From Candidatus Zixiibacteriota bacterium (GTDB lineage: Bacteria > Zixibacteria > MSB-5A5 > GN15 > FEB-12), in NCBI GenBank assembly GCA_029932795.1, contig JAOZPL010000046.1, positions 1-8,612 on the forward strand: a DNA stretch of 8,612 nt. Reading direction: 5' to 3'. The translations under genes were made by a program, and so were the position numbers. The notes beneath the pieces are model-generated. The model was not told the DNA's origin, ran no database searches, and saw nothing but the letters and a program-made list of their open reading frames with translations. Shown piece after piece: positions 1 to 6,071 of this stretch; position 1 is the stretch's first letter, and each line of letters starts with the position of its first letter.

Positions 1-533
1 GGGCAGGCGCGGACACAGGCCCCACAGCCAACACAAAGGTCGGGATTGAAATGGGGCAGGTAGTCATCACCCATGGTGATAGCGCCAAATTTGCACGCCT
101 TGGCGCATGTGCCCAGTCCCAGGCAGCCGTGCTCGCAATGTAGAGGGCCATGATAGTAAAGCATGGCTGCACGGCAATCATCAAATCCGGAGTAGTCATA
201 TTTCAATGCAGCGCGTTTGCCCCCCTGGCAATCCGGACAGGCCACTTGTGGTTCGGTATCCACAAGCGCTATGCCCAGATATTCTGCGATCTGATTGGCT
301 ACCTCGGTCTGTCCCACGACACAGGCGTTGACCTCAGCTTCTCCCTTAACCATGGCCTCAGCACAAGCAGCGCAACCAGCGTAGCCACAACCCCCACAGT
401 TGGCGCCCGGCAGGAGATTCATAACGCCTTTGATGTGAGGGTCCTCTTTCACAAAGAAGATCCGGGCGGCAATTCCCAGAACAACCGCTGCCAGGAACCC
501 GATACCCGTCAGGACTAAAATCGGCTGCAACAT
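1..533 (-). CDS. rnfB: RnfB, ferredoxin-side Fe-S subunit of the Rnf complex (C-terminus cut off by window edge)
   Basis: RnfB is the iron-sulfur subunit that takes electrons from (or gives them to) ferredoxin on the cytoplasmic face of Rnf. The visible 177 residues start with one hydrophobic helix (about residues 3-23). A CxxCx4Cx16C Fe-S domain follows (C46, C49, C54, C71), typical of the RnfB N-terminal cluster domain. Next come C99/C102, C120 and a ferredoxin-like cysteine array (C133, C137, C143, C147 in a GCLGLGTCAKAC context), then C167, C170, C173, C177, which begins another CxxCxxCxxxC motif where the window ends. This multi-cluster pattern matches the long RnfB of strict anaerobes rather than the short E. 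coli RsxB. The ATG at 533 is the only start after an in-frame stop at 557-555. The best upstream purine stretch (AAAGGAG) overlaps the rnfA stop and lies unusually far away, about 16 bases. It is the last visible gene of the operon, 21 bases after rnfA. Confidence 0.96.
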   Translation of the reverse strand, partial: MLQPILVLTGIGFLAAVVLGIAARIFFVKEDPHIKGVMNLLPGANCGGCGYAGCAACAEAMVKGEAEVNACVVGQTEVANQIAEYLGIALVDTEPQVACPDCQGGKRAALKYDYSGFDDCRAAMLYYHGPLHCEHGCLGLGTCAKACKFGAITMGDDYLPHFNPDLCVGCGACVRAC

Positions 534-554
534 AGCTGTTCTCTGCTTGCTCCT

Positions 555-1130
555 TTACTGAACCATACCACGGAAACCCAGGAATGCCAGCGACATGACC
601 CCGGCAGTTACCAGGGCGATAGCCGTCCCCTGCATCGCCCGGGGAACCGGAGAAATCATCAACCGCTCCCGCAACCCGGCGAACAAAATGATCGCCAGAG
701 CAAAGCCGGAAGCGCTGGCTATGGAAAAAATCAGCATCTCAAAGAAATTGAATTCATGTTTGATGTTGAGCAGGGCAATTCCCATCACTGCGCAATTGGT
801 GGTGATAAGGGGTAGATAGATTCCCAGGGCGTTGTAGAGGCCCTTGCTCTGTTTTTTCATGAAGATCTCGACAAATTGAACCAGTGAGGCGATAATCAGA
901 ATGAACGCCAGTGTCTGGATAAACTCCATGTCGTAGGGATTGAGGATATAGTGATAGACCAGCCAGGTGAAAATTGACGATAGTGTGCACACAAAAATCA
1001 CCGCCACTCCCATGCCAACCGAAGTGCTCAACCTCTTGGAAACCCCGCAAAAAGGGCAGTTACCCAGGTATTGGGCCAACAGGATGTTGTTGACGAAGAT
1101 CGCGCCGATGGCCAGATAAAGCAGCTCCAT
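555..1130 (-). CDS. rnfA: RnfA, integral membrane subunit carrying the intramembrane Fe-S site
   Basis: RnfA is a six-helix membrane protein that pairs with RnfE in pseudo-twofold symmetry and shares a [2Fe-2S] cluster buried in the membrane. The 191-residue product is strongly conserved. It begins with hydrophobic sequence and the FVNN motif, then LGNCPFCGVSKR (C25 is the expected cluster ligand; C28 is an additional nearby cysteine), then LPLITTNCAVMG with C113 as the second expected ligand, and ends with RAMQGTAIALVTAG. Length matches the family (about 190). The ATG at 1130 is chosen over the ATG at 1136 because the GGAG at 1140-1137 is directly adjacent to the upstream ATG (spacing zero) but six bases from the one at 1130, and E. 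coli RsxA aligns from this point. It follows rnfE closely and precedes rnfB. Family assignment is secure; the exact start is slightly less so. Confidence 0.97.
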   Translation of the reverse strand: MELLYLAIGAIFVNNILLAQYLGNCPFCGVSKRLSTSVGMGVAVIFVCTLSSIFTWLVYHYILNPYDMEFIQTLAFILIIASLVQFVEIFMKKQSKGLYNALGIYLPLITTNCAVMGIALLNIKHEFNFFEMLIFSIASASGFALAIILFAGLRERLMISPVPRAMQGTAIALVTAGVMSLAFLGFRGMVQ

Positions 1131-1136
1131 CACCAT

Positions 1137-1140
1137 CTCC
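1137..1140 (-). promoter_or_regulatory. Ribosome binding site deciding the rnfA start
   Basis: GGAG on the minus strand overlaps the last bases of the rnfE coding region and stop (TAG at 1142-1140). It sits immediately before the ATG at 1136 but six bases before the ATG at 1130, which favours 1130 as the start of rnfA and suggests translational coupling with rnfE. Confidence 0.6.
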
Positions 1141-1751
1141 TACGTCTGTATAAACGTCTCGCCGCGCATGCGACTGTAAGCGTTCATAAGTCCCAGTATG
1201 ATACCCAGGCAGATAAAGGCTCCGGGGGCTTTGACCATGAATTCAAACGGTTCAAAGCTGGCGCCAAAAACCTGCCAACCAAACCAGGTGCCGGCTCCCA
1301 GTATCTCCCGAATAGAGCCCAGCACCGCCAGCGATATCGTAAAGCCGATGCCGACACTCAGGCCGTCCGCCATGGAAAGCAGGACCGGATTCCTTGATGC
1401 GAAAGCTTCCGCCCGCCCAAGAATAATGCAGTTAACTACGATCAACGGAATGAAGATACCCAGTTGCTGTGACAATGGAAAGAAGTAGGCCTTCATTATC
1501 ATTTCAACGAGAACAACCAGCGTGGCGATCACCACGATGAAACTGCCGATGCGGACCTTGTCGGGGATAACCTTGCGCAGTACGGAGATGAACATGTTTG
1601 AGAATACCAGCACAAATGTCGCCGCCAGCCCCATACCCAGGCCGTTTTCGGCTGATGAGGTTACCGCCAGGGCCGGACACAGGCCAAGAACCAGACGAAA
1701 CGGAGGCAGGTCTTCCCAGAGTCCGTGCACCAATGCTTGTTTTAGCGTCAT
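1140..1751 (-). CDS. rnfE: RnfE, integral membrane subunit paired with RnfA
   Basis: RnfE is the second six-helix subunit of the membrane core and supplies the other two cysteine ligands of the intramembrane cluster shared with RnfA. The 203-residue product shows the family hallmarks in order: an N-terminal amphipathic stretch LWEDLPPFRLVLGLCPALAV with C25 as expected ligand, a glycine-rich GLGMGLA segment, VRIGSFIVVIATLVVLVEM, then IPLIVVNCIILGRAEAFAS with C108 as second ligand, and a C-terminal hydrophobic helix (PGAFICLGIILGL). Length and motifs are ordinary for the family. The ATG at 1751 is preceded by GGTGAG with eight bases spacing. It lies 35 bases after rnfG and three bases (to the conventional ATG 1136) or nine bases (to ATG 1130) before rnfA. 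E. coli calls this gene rsxE; NqrD of Na+-translocating NADH:quinone reductase is the homologue. Confidence 0.97.
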   Translation of the reverse strand: MTLKQALVHGLWEDLPPFRLVLGLCPALAVTSSAENGLGMGLAATFVLVFSNMFISVLRKVIPDKVRIGSFIVVIATLVVLVEMIMKAYFFPLSQQLGIFIPLIVVNCIILGRAEAFASRNPVLLSMADGLSVGIGFTISLAVLGSIREILGAGTWFGWQVFGASFEPFEFMVKAPGAFICLGIILGLMNAYSRMRGETFIQT

Positions 1752-1786
1752 AATAGCAACTCACCGTTAGTCAGCAATCTCTGAGT

Positions 1787-2380
1787 CTATTCTCCCTTGG
1801 CTTTAATAACAGCCATGATATCGTCTCTGTGGCGTCTTATCAGGTCTATGATATGATTCGTGCCGTTAACCACGGCCTTCGAGGAATAGGTGGCGCCGCT
1901 GATGGCATCGATCTGACCTCCCTGTGAGGTCAACTCCACCGGCTCATCGACGGGCAGGCCTTGCCACTGCTTTCTGAAAGAAGCTTTTTCCACTCTTGAA
2001 CCCACCCCCGGGGTTTCGCTGTGCTGAATGATTTCCATCCCGACCATCCGGTTCTCCCGCAAGTCCAATCCGATCATGACTATGATGTCGCCGCCGTATC
2101 CACCCGGCCCCGGAGCCTCCACGGCCAGCTCGGTAATTTCGCTTCCCTCCGTAAGATAGAAGATCGGGTAGAGATGATCGCCGATGGGCAGACTGATTTT
2201 ATTGCCCAGCAGCTCCTCCGCCGGCTTGCCGAACAGCCTTTCCAGGGCTGGCCCGCGGACGTAGAAATCACTCTGCTTCTCAATCCGGGAGGCCAGATTC
2301 AGCCGGGCCACAGTCAGGGCTCCTGCAGAAATCCCGCAAATTAAAGAAAGCACAACGATTAGCCTGAGGATCTCACGCAT
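1787..2380 (-). CDS. rnfG: RnfG, periplasmic-facing FMN-binding subunit
   Basis: RnfG is anchored by one N-terminal helix and exposes an FMN-binding domain outside the membrane, where ApbE attaches FMN through a phosphoester bond to a threonine. The 197-residue product has a single membrane segment (about residues 5-27), GYGGDIIVMIGLD near residue 94, the HSETPGVGSRVE motif near 120-131, and the flavinylation motif DAISGATYSS with T164 as the acceptor. All of these are normal for RnfG. The ATG at 2380 overlaps the end of rnfD by eight bases and is preceded by GAGGTGG at a normal distance, so the start is well supported. The intact SGAT acceptor fits the apbE gene encoded divergently upstream of this operon. 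The homologue in Na+-NQR is NqrC. Confidence 0.97.
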   Translation of the reverse strand: MREILRLIVVLSLICGISAGALTVARLNLASRIEKQSDFYVRGPALERLFGKPAEELLGNKISLPIGDHLYPIFYLTEGSEITELAVEAPGPGGYGGDIIVMIGLDLRENRMVGMEIIQHSETPGVGSRVEKASFRKQWQGLPVDEPVELTSQGGQIDAISGATYSSKAVVNGTNHIIDLIRRHRDDIMAVIKAKGE

Positions 2381-3347
2381 GACTGGCCACCTCTAATCCA
2401 TAGATCTTGGGCCTTATTCGATCCAGAAGCGGGTTGCAAAGGTTGATCAGTAGGATGGTAAAAACCACGCCGTCGGTGTAGTTTGAGAATGCTCGAATGA
2501 TCATCAGCAAGGCGCCACCGAGAAAGCCGTAGATTAACATCGGCACCGGGTTTACTGGGGAGGTTGTATACTCCGTGGCAAGGAAAAAGGCTGCGAACAC
2601 AGTTCCACCGGAGAGGAGATAGAACAGGGGTGAAGCAAACTGGCCCGGGTCAACCAGATACAGGATTGTGGCCATCAGGAAATTGCCGATGATAAAGGTT
2701 ACTGGAATGTGCCACGTGATCTGCTTGATAAGGATGAGTAGCAACCCTCCCAACAGCAGATAAAGAACCAGCCCGTTGCCGATACCGGCCACCTGTTTCC
2801 CCAACAGCAAATCCTGCCAGTAGAAAACCTGCTCGGCACTGCCGCCCAAGGTCTTGACCAGGCGCACCGGCTCCACCATTTTCACGCCCCAGTCAAGAGA
2901 CACCAGGGAAGCGGTGTAGTCTAAACGGCTCGGCCAGGACACCAGCAGCATGGCGTAACTGAGCAGAGCCGGATGCACCGGATAGGCTCCCATCCCGCCA
3001 AACAACTTTTTCCCCACCACAATCATTATGAAACAACCCACCAGGATCAGCCACCAGGGAGCATCGTACGGCATCAGGAAAGCCAGTATCACCGCCAGGG
3101 TGACACTGCTCCAGTTGGTGGTTTTGTCCTTTGACGGTATCAGCTTGTTGGCCAGGGCGTCCAGCAACACCGAGAAAGCCACCGCCAGCCCCAGTATCCG
3201 CAGGGAATGTGATCCGAAGAGCCACACGCTGGCTACCATAGCCGGCAGGAGAGCGAGAAGCCACAACTTCTGGGTTCCGGCCAGCCCGCTGCCGTCTCTC
3301 CAATGAGGACTGGAAGCTACGTTTAGTTTATCGCTCATGGGGCTCAT
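2373..3347 (-). CDS. rnfD: RnfD, integral membrane flavin subunit (divergent, flavinylation motif not seen)
   Basis: RnfD is the large membrane subunit homologous to NqrB; family members usually carry a covalent FMN on a threonine plus riboflavin. The 324-residue product has about nine to ten hydrophobic segments. Recognisable family stretches are SSPHW near residue 12, LPAMVAS, APWWLILVGCFIMIVVGKKLFGG around 96-118, a SGG-FFLAT--TSPVNP block at 246-266, and a YTDGVVFTILLINLCNPLLDR C-terminus (written here in parts: YTDGVVF 290-296, NPLLDR 305-310). Oddities: where most members have a DxxTxATPL-type acceptor motif, this protein reads DWGVKMVEPV (152-161), with glutamate before the proline and no threonine; the usual FNPA is VHPA (124-127); and the usual DGSA block is NWSSV. 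The ATG at 3347 lies inside the end of rnfC (20-base overlap) with only a weak Shine-Dalgarno; ATG 3338 is an alternative. Family call is secure, loss of FMN is inferred. Confidence 0.94.
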   Translation of the reverse strand: MSPMSDKLNVASSPHWRDGSGLAGTQKLWLLALLPAMVASVWLFGSHSLRILGLAVAFSVLLDALANKLIPSKDKTTNWSSVTLAVILAFLMPYDAPWWLILVGCFIMIVVGKKLFGGMGAYPVHPALLSYAMLLVSWPSRLDYTASLVSLDWGVKMVEPVRLVKTLGGSAEQVFYWQDLLLGKQVAGIGNGLVLYLLLGGLLLILIKQITWHIPVTFIIGNFLMATILYLVDPGQFASPLFYLLSGGTVFAAFFLATEYTTSPVNPVPMLIYGFLGGALLMIIRAFSNYTDGVVFTILLINLCNPLLDRIRPKIYGLEVASHA

Positions 3348-4641
3348 TGGTCTGTCCCACGTATTGATTGCACATTTGAATTAATTGTACCAGGGGCCGA
3401 TGAGCCGGGCAGACATAAGCACACAGTCCGCATTCATTGCAAGCCTCTGGATGAAATTCTCTGGCTTCCTCCAGTAAATCGTGTTCAACGTAGCGGCCGA
3501 TCAAATGCACCTGCAGGTTCACAGGGCATGCGCGGGTACAACGCCCGCAATTCATACACGTCAGGTTAACTTCGTCGGGAAGGGATTCCTCCGACATCAG
3601 GTAGATTCCATGGCTGGATTTTGTGAGCGGGGTCTCATCGCTGTACTGCGCGATCCCTTTCATGGGGCCACCCACCAGAAGACGGGTGCAGGTCTCCTCG
3701 TTGAACCCCTGGCTTTCCAGTACCGTGCGAATCGGCGTGCCTAAGGGGATTCTAACGGTAACGGCTTTAGGAATATGGCTGCCCGCAATGGTCACGTACT
3801 TGTTAACAAAAGGGCCACTACCCTCCAGAGCGTCGACCATTGTCAGAAGGTATTCCACTGATAGAACCGCAACCCCTTTTTTGCGGTAGGGAACGGTATT
3901 GGGAACATCAACCCCGGTCAGCCGGGGAACAAGGAGTCTCTCTATTCTGTGCTTGTACTCGTCGGGCACACCCACTATCTGAACGGAGTCACCGAATTGT
4001 CCGCGCGCCCATTTGGTCAGGTGTTTTGGTGTCGTCAACCAGATCGCGGCATTGGGTGCCATATCGTTCAACTGTTTAATGCCCTGTAGGATTTTCTCCG
4101 CTCTCTGCTCCAGCAACAACTCAAAGGTAAAAACAGTGGGCTCTTCGTTGACGCCCTTTATAATGATCCGCTTGACTTCGGGAAATCCCGCCACCTCTTC
4201 CTCGTGGTGGAACCTACCGGGCCGGGTCCACGGGGAAATTACGCCCGAAGCCTTCAGTTTCTCCACTCGGGAGGCTGATTGGAACGGAACGCCATAACAC
4301 TCAAACATTTCATCTGCTGACAGTGCCGGCTCCTCGTTCCGTTCAATCGTCACTGCCGGCACGTTGTAGCTGCGTGCGGTCCAGATCGGTTTGATCTCTT
4401 TGACCACTCCGCTGATTGAGGCGTGGACGCAGTTCCCCAGGCTGGATTGACCAATGATCTGGTTCTTGCGCACGGTATCACCTGACTGGACCAGAGGTTT
4501 GAATAATACCTGGCCGGGATATTCAAGTGGAATCACAACGTGATCAGGGTCGCGTATCGGTGAAATGGTTTTTTCGCAGGCGCTGAACTTGGGCACGTGG
4601 GCCAATGACCGAAGGACTGTCTGCAGGGGACTTATCGGCAT
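3328..4641 (-). CDS. rnfC: RnfC-like peripheral Fe-S subunit, divergent NADH/FMN-binding region
   Basis: RnfC is the peripheral subunit that normally binds FMN and NAD(H) and carries two [4Fe-4S] clusters. The 437-residue product has the N-terminal hybrid-barrel segment (VVIPLEYPGQ, GDTVRKNQIIGQ, residues 35-65), a Rossmann-like middle (about 125-285), an SLBB-like stretch (VTVRIPLGTPIRTVLESQGF, 294-313), LLVGGPMKGIA (321-331) and two ferredoxin motifs (C362, C365, C368, C372 and C401, C404, C407, C411). Three hallmark NADH/FMN-site motifs of the family are absent: the N-terminal GGxHP, the GxGGAxFPTHVK loop (here SGVISPWTRPGRFHHEEE, 132-149) and NGAECEP (here KGVNEEP, 162-168). The ATG at 4641 is chosen because GGAG at 4654-4651 lies nine bases upstream and the cytochrome stop at 4658 precedes it; a longer open frame to 4824 runs through the cytochrome gene. 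Overlaps rnfD. Confidence 0.93.
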   Translation of the reverse strand: MPISPLQTVLRSLAHVPKFSACEKTISPIRDPDHVVIPLEYPGQVLFKPLVQSGDTVRKNQIIGQSSLGNCVHASISGVVKEIKPIWTARSYNVPAVTIERNEEPALSADEMFECYGVPFQSASRVEKLKASGVISPWTRPGRFHHEEEVAGFPEVKRIIIKGVNEEPTVFTFELLLEQRAEKILQGIKQLNDMAPNAAIWLTTPKHLTKWARGQFGDSVQIVGVPDEYKHRIERLLVPRLTGVDVPNTVPYRKKGVAVLSVEYLLTMVDALEGSGPFVNKYVTIAGSHIPKAVTVRIPLGTPIRTVLESQGFNEETCTRLLVGGPMKGIAQYSDETPLTKSSHGIYLMSEESLPDEVNLTCMNCGRCTRACPVNLQVHLIGRYVEHDLLEEAREFHPEACNECGLCAYVCPAHRPLVQLIQMCNQYVGQTNEPHER

Positions 4642-4650
4642 GTTTAACAA

Positions 4651-4654
4651 CTCC
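4651..4654 (-). promoter_or_regulatory. Ribosome binding site deciding the rnfC start
   Basis: GGAG on the minus strand sits nine bases before the ATG at 4641 and just after the stop of the cytochrome gene. It supports the short start of rnfC over the upstream ATGs of the same frame, which lie within the cytochrome coding sequence. Confidence 0.6.
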
Positions 4655-4657
4655 GGT

Positions 4658-5248
4658 TCACTTAAGATGGCACCTTTCACACCGGACACTACCTTCTCCG
4701 GTGGCGAACAGTTCGCGTTTCTCAATGAGATGACAGCGAGTGCACTGCTCGTGGTAGACGGCACTGATTGATCTCGCATTATGACAACCGGTGCAGCTCT
4801 GATCATGAACTTCCTGCATATCATCGTGTGTCAGCAGATCGGTCGTATAATCATCACCGTGGCACTGAACACAGGCAACTGCAAGTTGGTCCTCTTCCTG
4901 GGCCGATGGGTGGCACTCGCGGCAATTCTGCGGTTGGGCCGGCTCACTGACCTGATGGCAGGTCCCACATGTGTGAGCCTCTATCGCTTTCAGGTCATCG
5001 TGGTCAAAGTCATCGGCAACAACGTCCTCGCCGTGACACTCGTTGCAGGCGTATCTTGAATCGGATGAAAGCAAATCATGGTGGCAGCGTTCACATCCGT
5101 CCGTAACATCAACATGGGCCTGATGCTCGAAAACAACAGCGCCGCCTGAGCTTTCCAGATAGTAACGGTCGGTATTAGCCGGTTCGCTTTCAACCCAGTA
5201 ACCAGCAACTCCGACCAGGGCAGCCCCAAGGGCAAGAACGATCAACAC
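4658..5248 (-). CDS. Octahaem class III-type cytochrome c of the Rnf operon (possible 5' frameshift)
   Basis: Secreted multihaem cytochrome, likely the periplasmic electron partner of this Rnf complex. The 196 residues read from a GTG at 5248 contain eight CXXCH haem sites (C52, C68, C94, C109, C126, C152, C169, C190). The first four, with an upstream HxxH pair (H42, H45) and CxxCHH (52-57), resemble a tetrahaem cytochrome c3/c7 domain; the second set repeats much of it (67-98 against 125-156, same length, about 13 of 32 identical). Exactly eight histidines lie outside the CXXCH sites (42, 45, 57, 83, 92, 141, 148, 166), enough for bis-His ligation of every haem. A hydrophobic export segment lies at residues 1-18. 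The GTG has no clear Shine-Dalgarno and no basic n-region; an ATG at 5271, one base after the upstream gene's stop, encodes MRSRIKPV and then meets a stop unless two bases are removed. Desulfovibrio and Methanosarcina rnf operons also carry multihaem cytochromes. Function inferred. Confidence 0.9.
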   Translation of the reverse strand: MLIVLALGAALVGVAGYWVESEPANTDRYYLESSGGAVVFEHQAHVDVTDGCERCHHDLLSSDSRYACNECHGEDVVADDFDHDDLKAIEAHTCGTCHQVSEPAQPQNCRECHPSAQEEDQLAVACVQCHGDDYTTDLLTHDDMQEVHDQSCTGCHNARSISAVYHEQCTRCHLIEKRELFATGEGSVRCERCHLK

Positions 5249-5250
5249 AC
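5245..5250. repeat. (AC)3/(GT)3 dinucleotide run at the apparent frame break of the cytochrome gene
   Basis: The plus strand has ACACAC here, read as GTGTGT in the cytochrome gene. Dropping one GT would join the ATG at 5271 (MRSRIKPV) in frame to the hydrophobic LIVLALGAALV segment and restore an ordinary signal peptide. Three units is short, so this may be a point indel or assembly error rather than a true slippage tract. Confidence 0.5.
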
Positions 5251-5272
5251 GGGCTTTATCCGGCTACGCATG

Positions 5273-5746
5273 TTACCATTCTTGACTATCATCAAGAATT
5301 ATTTCTGTCTCGTCATCCGGTGAAACAGCGTGCCAGTGACAGCCTTCACGCAGGCAGATCAGAAAGGGGACTTTGGCATTGGAAACACCGATCAGGAAAC
5401 TGGCCACATGGGACTTACAGACCCCGCAACACTTTCCGTCAATCAGTAGTGTATGATGACAGTGAGGGCAGAGGAGATCCTTGACCTCCTGACCTCCTGG
5501 CAGCTTTATATCAGTTTTCCGGCTAAAAACATTCAGGTACGGACTCAGTTCAATCCAGCCGGTCTCGTCGCTCGGACTGACCACCTCCAGGTGAATCATG
5601 TCGTTACGCATCAATTCCTTGTTGCAGTGAGGACAAAAAGAACGGAGATACAGACCGGTTTTCAGCTTTCTGCGCTCGTTGTACTTGTGTGGTTCCCAGA
5701 ATATATCCTCCCAGCTATCGCGCTGACCTCGTGGCTTATCCGTCAT
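5273..5746 (-). CDS. Cysteine-rich zinc-ribbon-like protein of unknown function, first gene of the Rnf operon
   Basis: I do not recognise this family. The 157-residue product has no signal peptide or membrane helix, so it should be cytoplasmic. It contains CPHC at 38-41, CPHC at 93-96, CCGVC at 106-110 and CLREGC at 131-136, paired knuckles suggesting one or two zinc ribbons or rubredoxin-like metal sites. The N-terminus is basic and aromatic (DSWEDIFWEPHKYNERRK, 10-27); the C-terminus is acidic (DDETEIILDD, 144-153). The ATG at 5746 is chosen because a strong AAGGAGG at 5760-5754 lies seven bases upstream; the open frame extends to an ATG at 5818, but that lies within a base or two of the predicted transcription start. 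Its stop is one base from the ATG at 5271 of the next gene, which suggests coupling to the cytochrome. It might be an assembly, cofactor or redox-sensing factor for this Rnf; that is a guess from position only. Confidence 0.85.
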   Translation of the reverse strand: MTDKPRGQRDSWEDIFWEPHKYNERRKLKTGLYLRSFCPHCNKELMRNDMIHLEVVSPSDETGWIELSPYLNVFSRKTDIKLPGGQEVKDLLCPHCHHTLLIDGKCCGVCKSHVASFLIGVSNAKVPFLICLREGCHWHAVSPDDETEIILDDSQEW

Positions 5747-5753
5747 GGTACAA

Positions 5754-5760
5754 CCTCCTT
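5754..5760 (-). promoter_or_regulatory. Strong Shine-Dalgarno for the zinc-ribbon gene
   Basis: AAGGAGG on the minus strand is seven bases from the ATG at 5746. It is the best ribosome binding site in the window and fixes the start of the first operon gene. Confidence 0.8.
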
Positions 5761-5826
5761 GGTTGCCGACGCGCATTCGCGGGGCTCTGCCGATCTTACT
5801 AATCGTGGCCACAGCCATCTATGAAG

Positions 5827-5855
5827 ATTATATGTTAGGCAAGCTTAGAAGGCAA
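5827..5855 (-). promoter_or_regulatory. Sigma70-type promoter of the zinc-ribbon/cytochrome/rnf operon
   Basis: On the minus strand, TTGCCT at 5855-5850 (four of six matches to TTGACA) is followed after 17 bases by a perfect TATAAT at 5832-5827. The expected transcription start is near 5820, giving a leader of about 75 bases before the ATG at 5746. No other comparably good promoter was seen between here and rnfB, which fits a single operon transcript. No operator or riboswitch was recognised in the leader. Confidence 0.65.
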
Positions 5856-6071
5856 GGGAATTAATTCACAAGCTCACCGGAGAACTCAACGGATAGAAGG
5901 AGGTAAACCATCTCGTAGCTCCAAATTGTGCCAGAAGCAGCCATTGAGAGCAGGTGGGAAATCTTGCCAAACGCCTTGAGGTAAAATCCACGGCCTTGTG
6001 GCCTGAGGGAAAGGGGGCCTGATCGCAATTCATCGTTTAGTTATTCAGTCGGAATACGGTATATTGCTTCC
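5856..6071. other. Intergenic region between divergent operons, with a start-poor open frame on the minus strand
   Basis: No convincing gene. The minus strand stays open for about 60 codons, from just after a TAA near 6043 to a TAA at 5860-5862, with a possible TTG start near 6029 or ATG near 5943; the translation includes RPQGRGFYLKAFGKISHLLS. There is no good ribosome binding site, so it is either chance, a fragment, or part of a dispersed intergenic repeat. The plus strand has a full AAGGAGGT at 5897-5904 with no start codon following it. A small hairpin (CCAC/GTGG) surrounds GGCCTT near 5988-6001. TATATT at 6060-6065 with a poor -35 (TTTAGT) is the only promoter-like signal seen for apbE, and it would start transcription at or very near the apbE ATG. 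Confidence 0.35.

Noticed and set aside
150..518. 122-codon plus-strand frame opposite rnfB
   Set aside because: The minus strand encodes RnfB with all its cysteine motifs here; the plus frame shows no family features.
4642..4824. N-terminal 61-codon extension of the rnfC frame up to the ATG at 4824
   Set aside because: It runs across the last haem motifs of the cytochrome gene in another frame, has no family similarity, and a ribosome binding site precedes the ATG at 4641.
5747..5818. 24-codon N-terminal extension of the zinc-ribbon protein
   Set aside because: The predicted transcription start is near 5820, and the strong AAGGAGG at 5760-5754 points to the ATG at 5746.
5897..5904. Perfect AAGGAGGT Shine-Dalgarno on the plus strand
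   Set aside because: No ATG, GTG or TTG lies at a usable distance and the next codons reach a stop, so it does not mark a gene.
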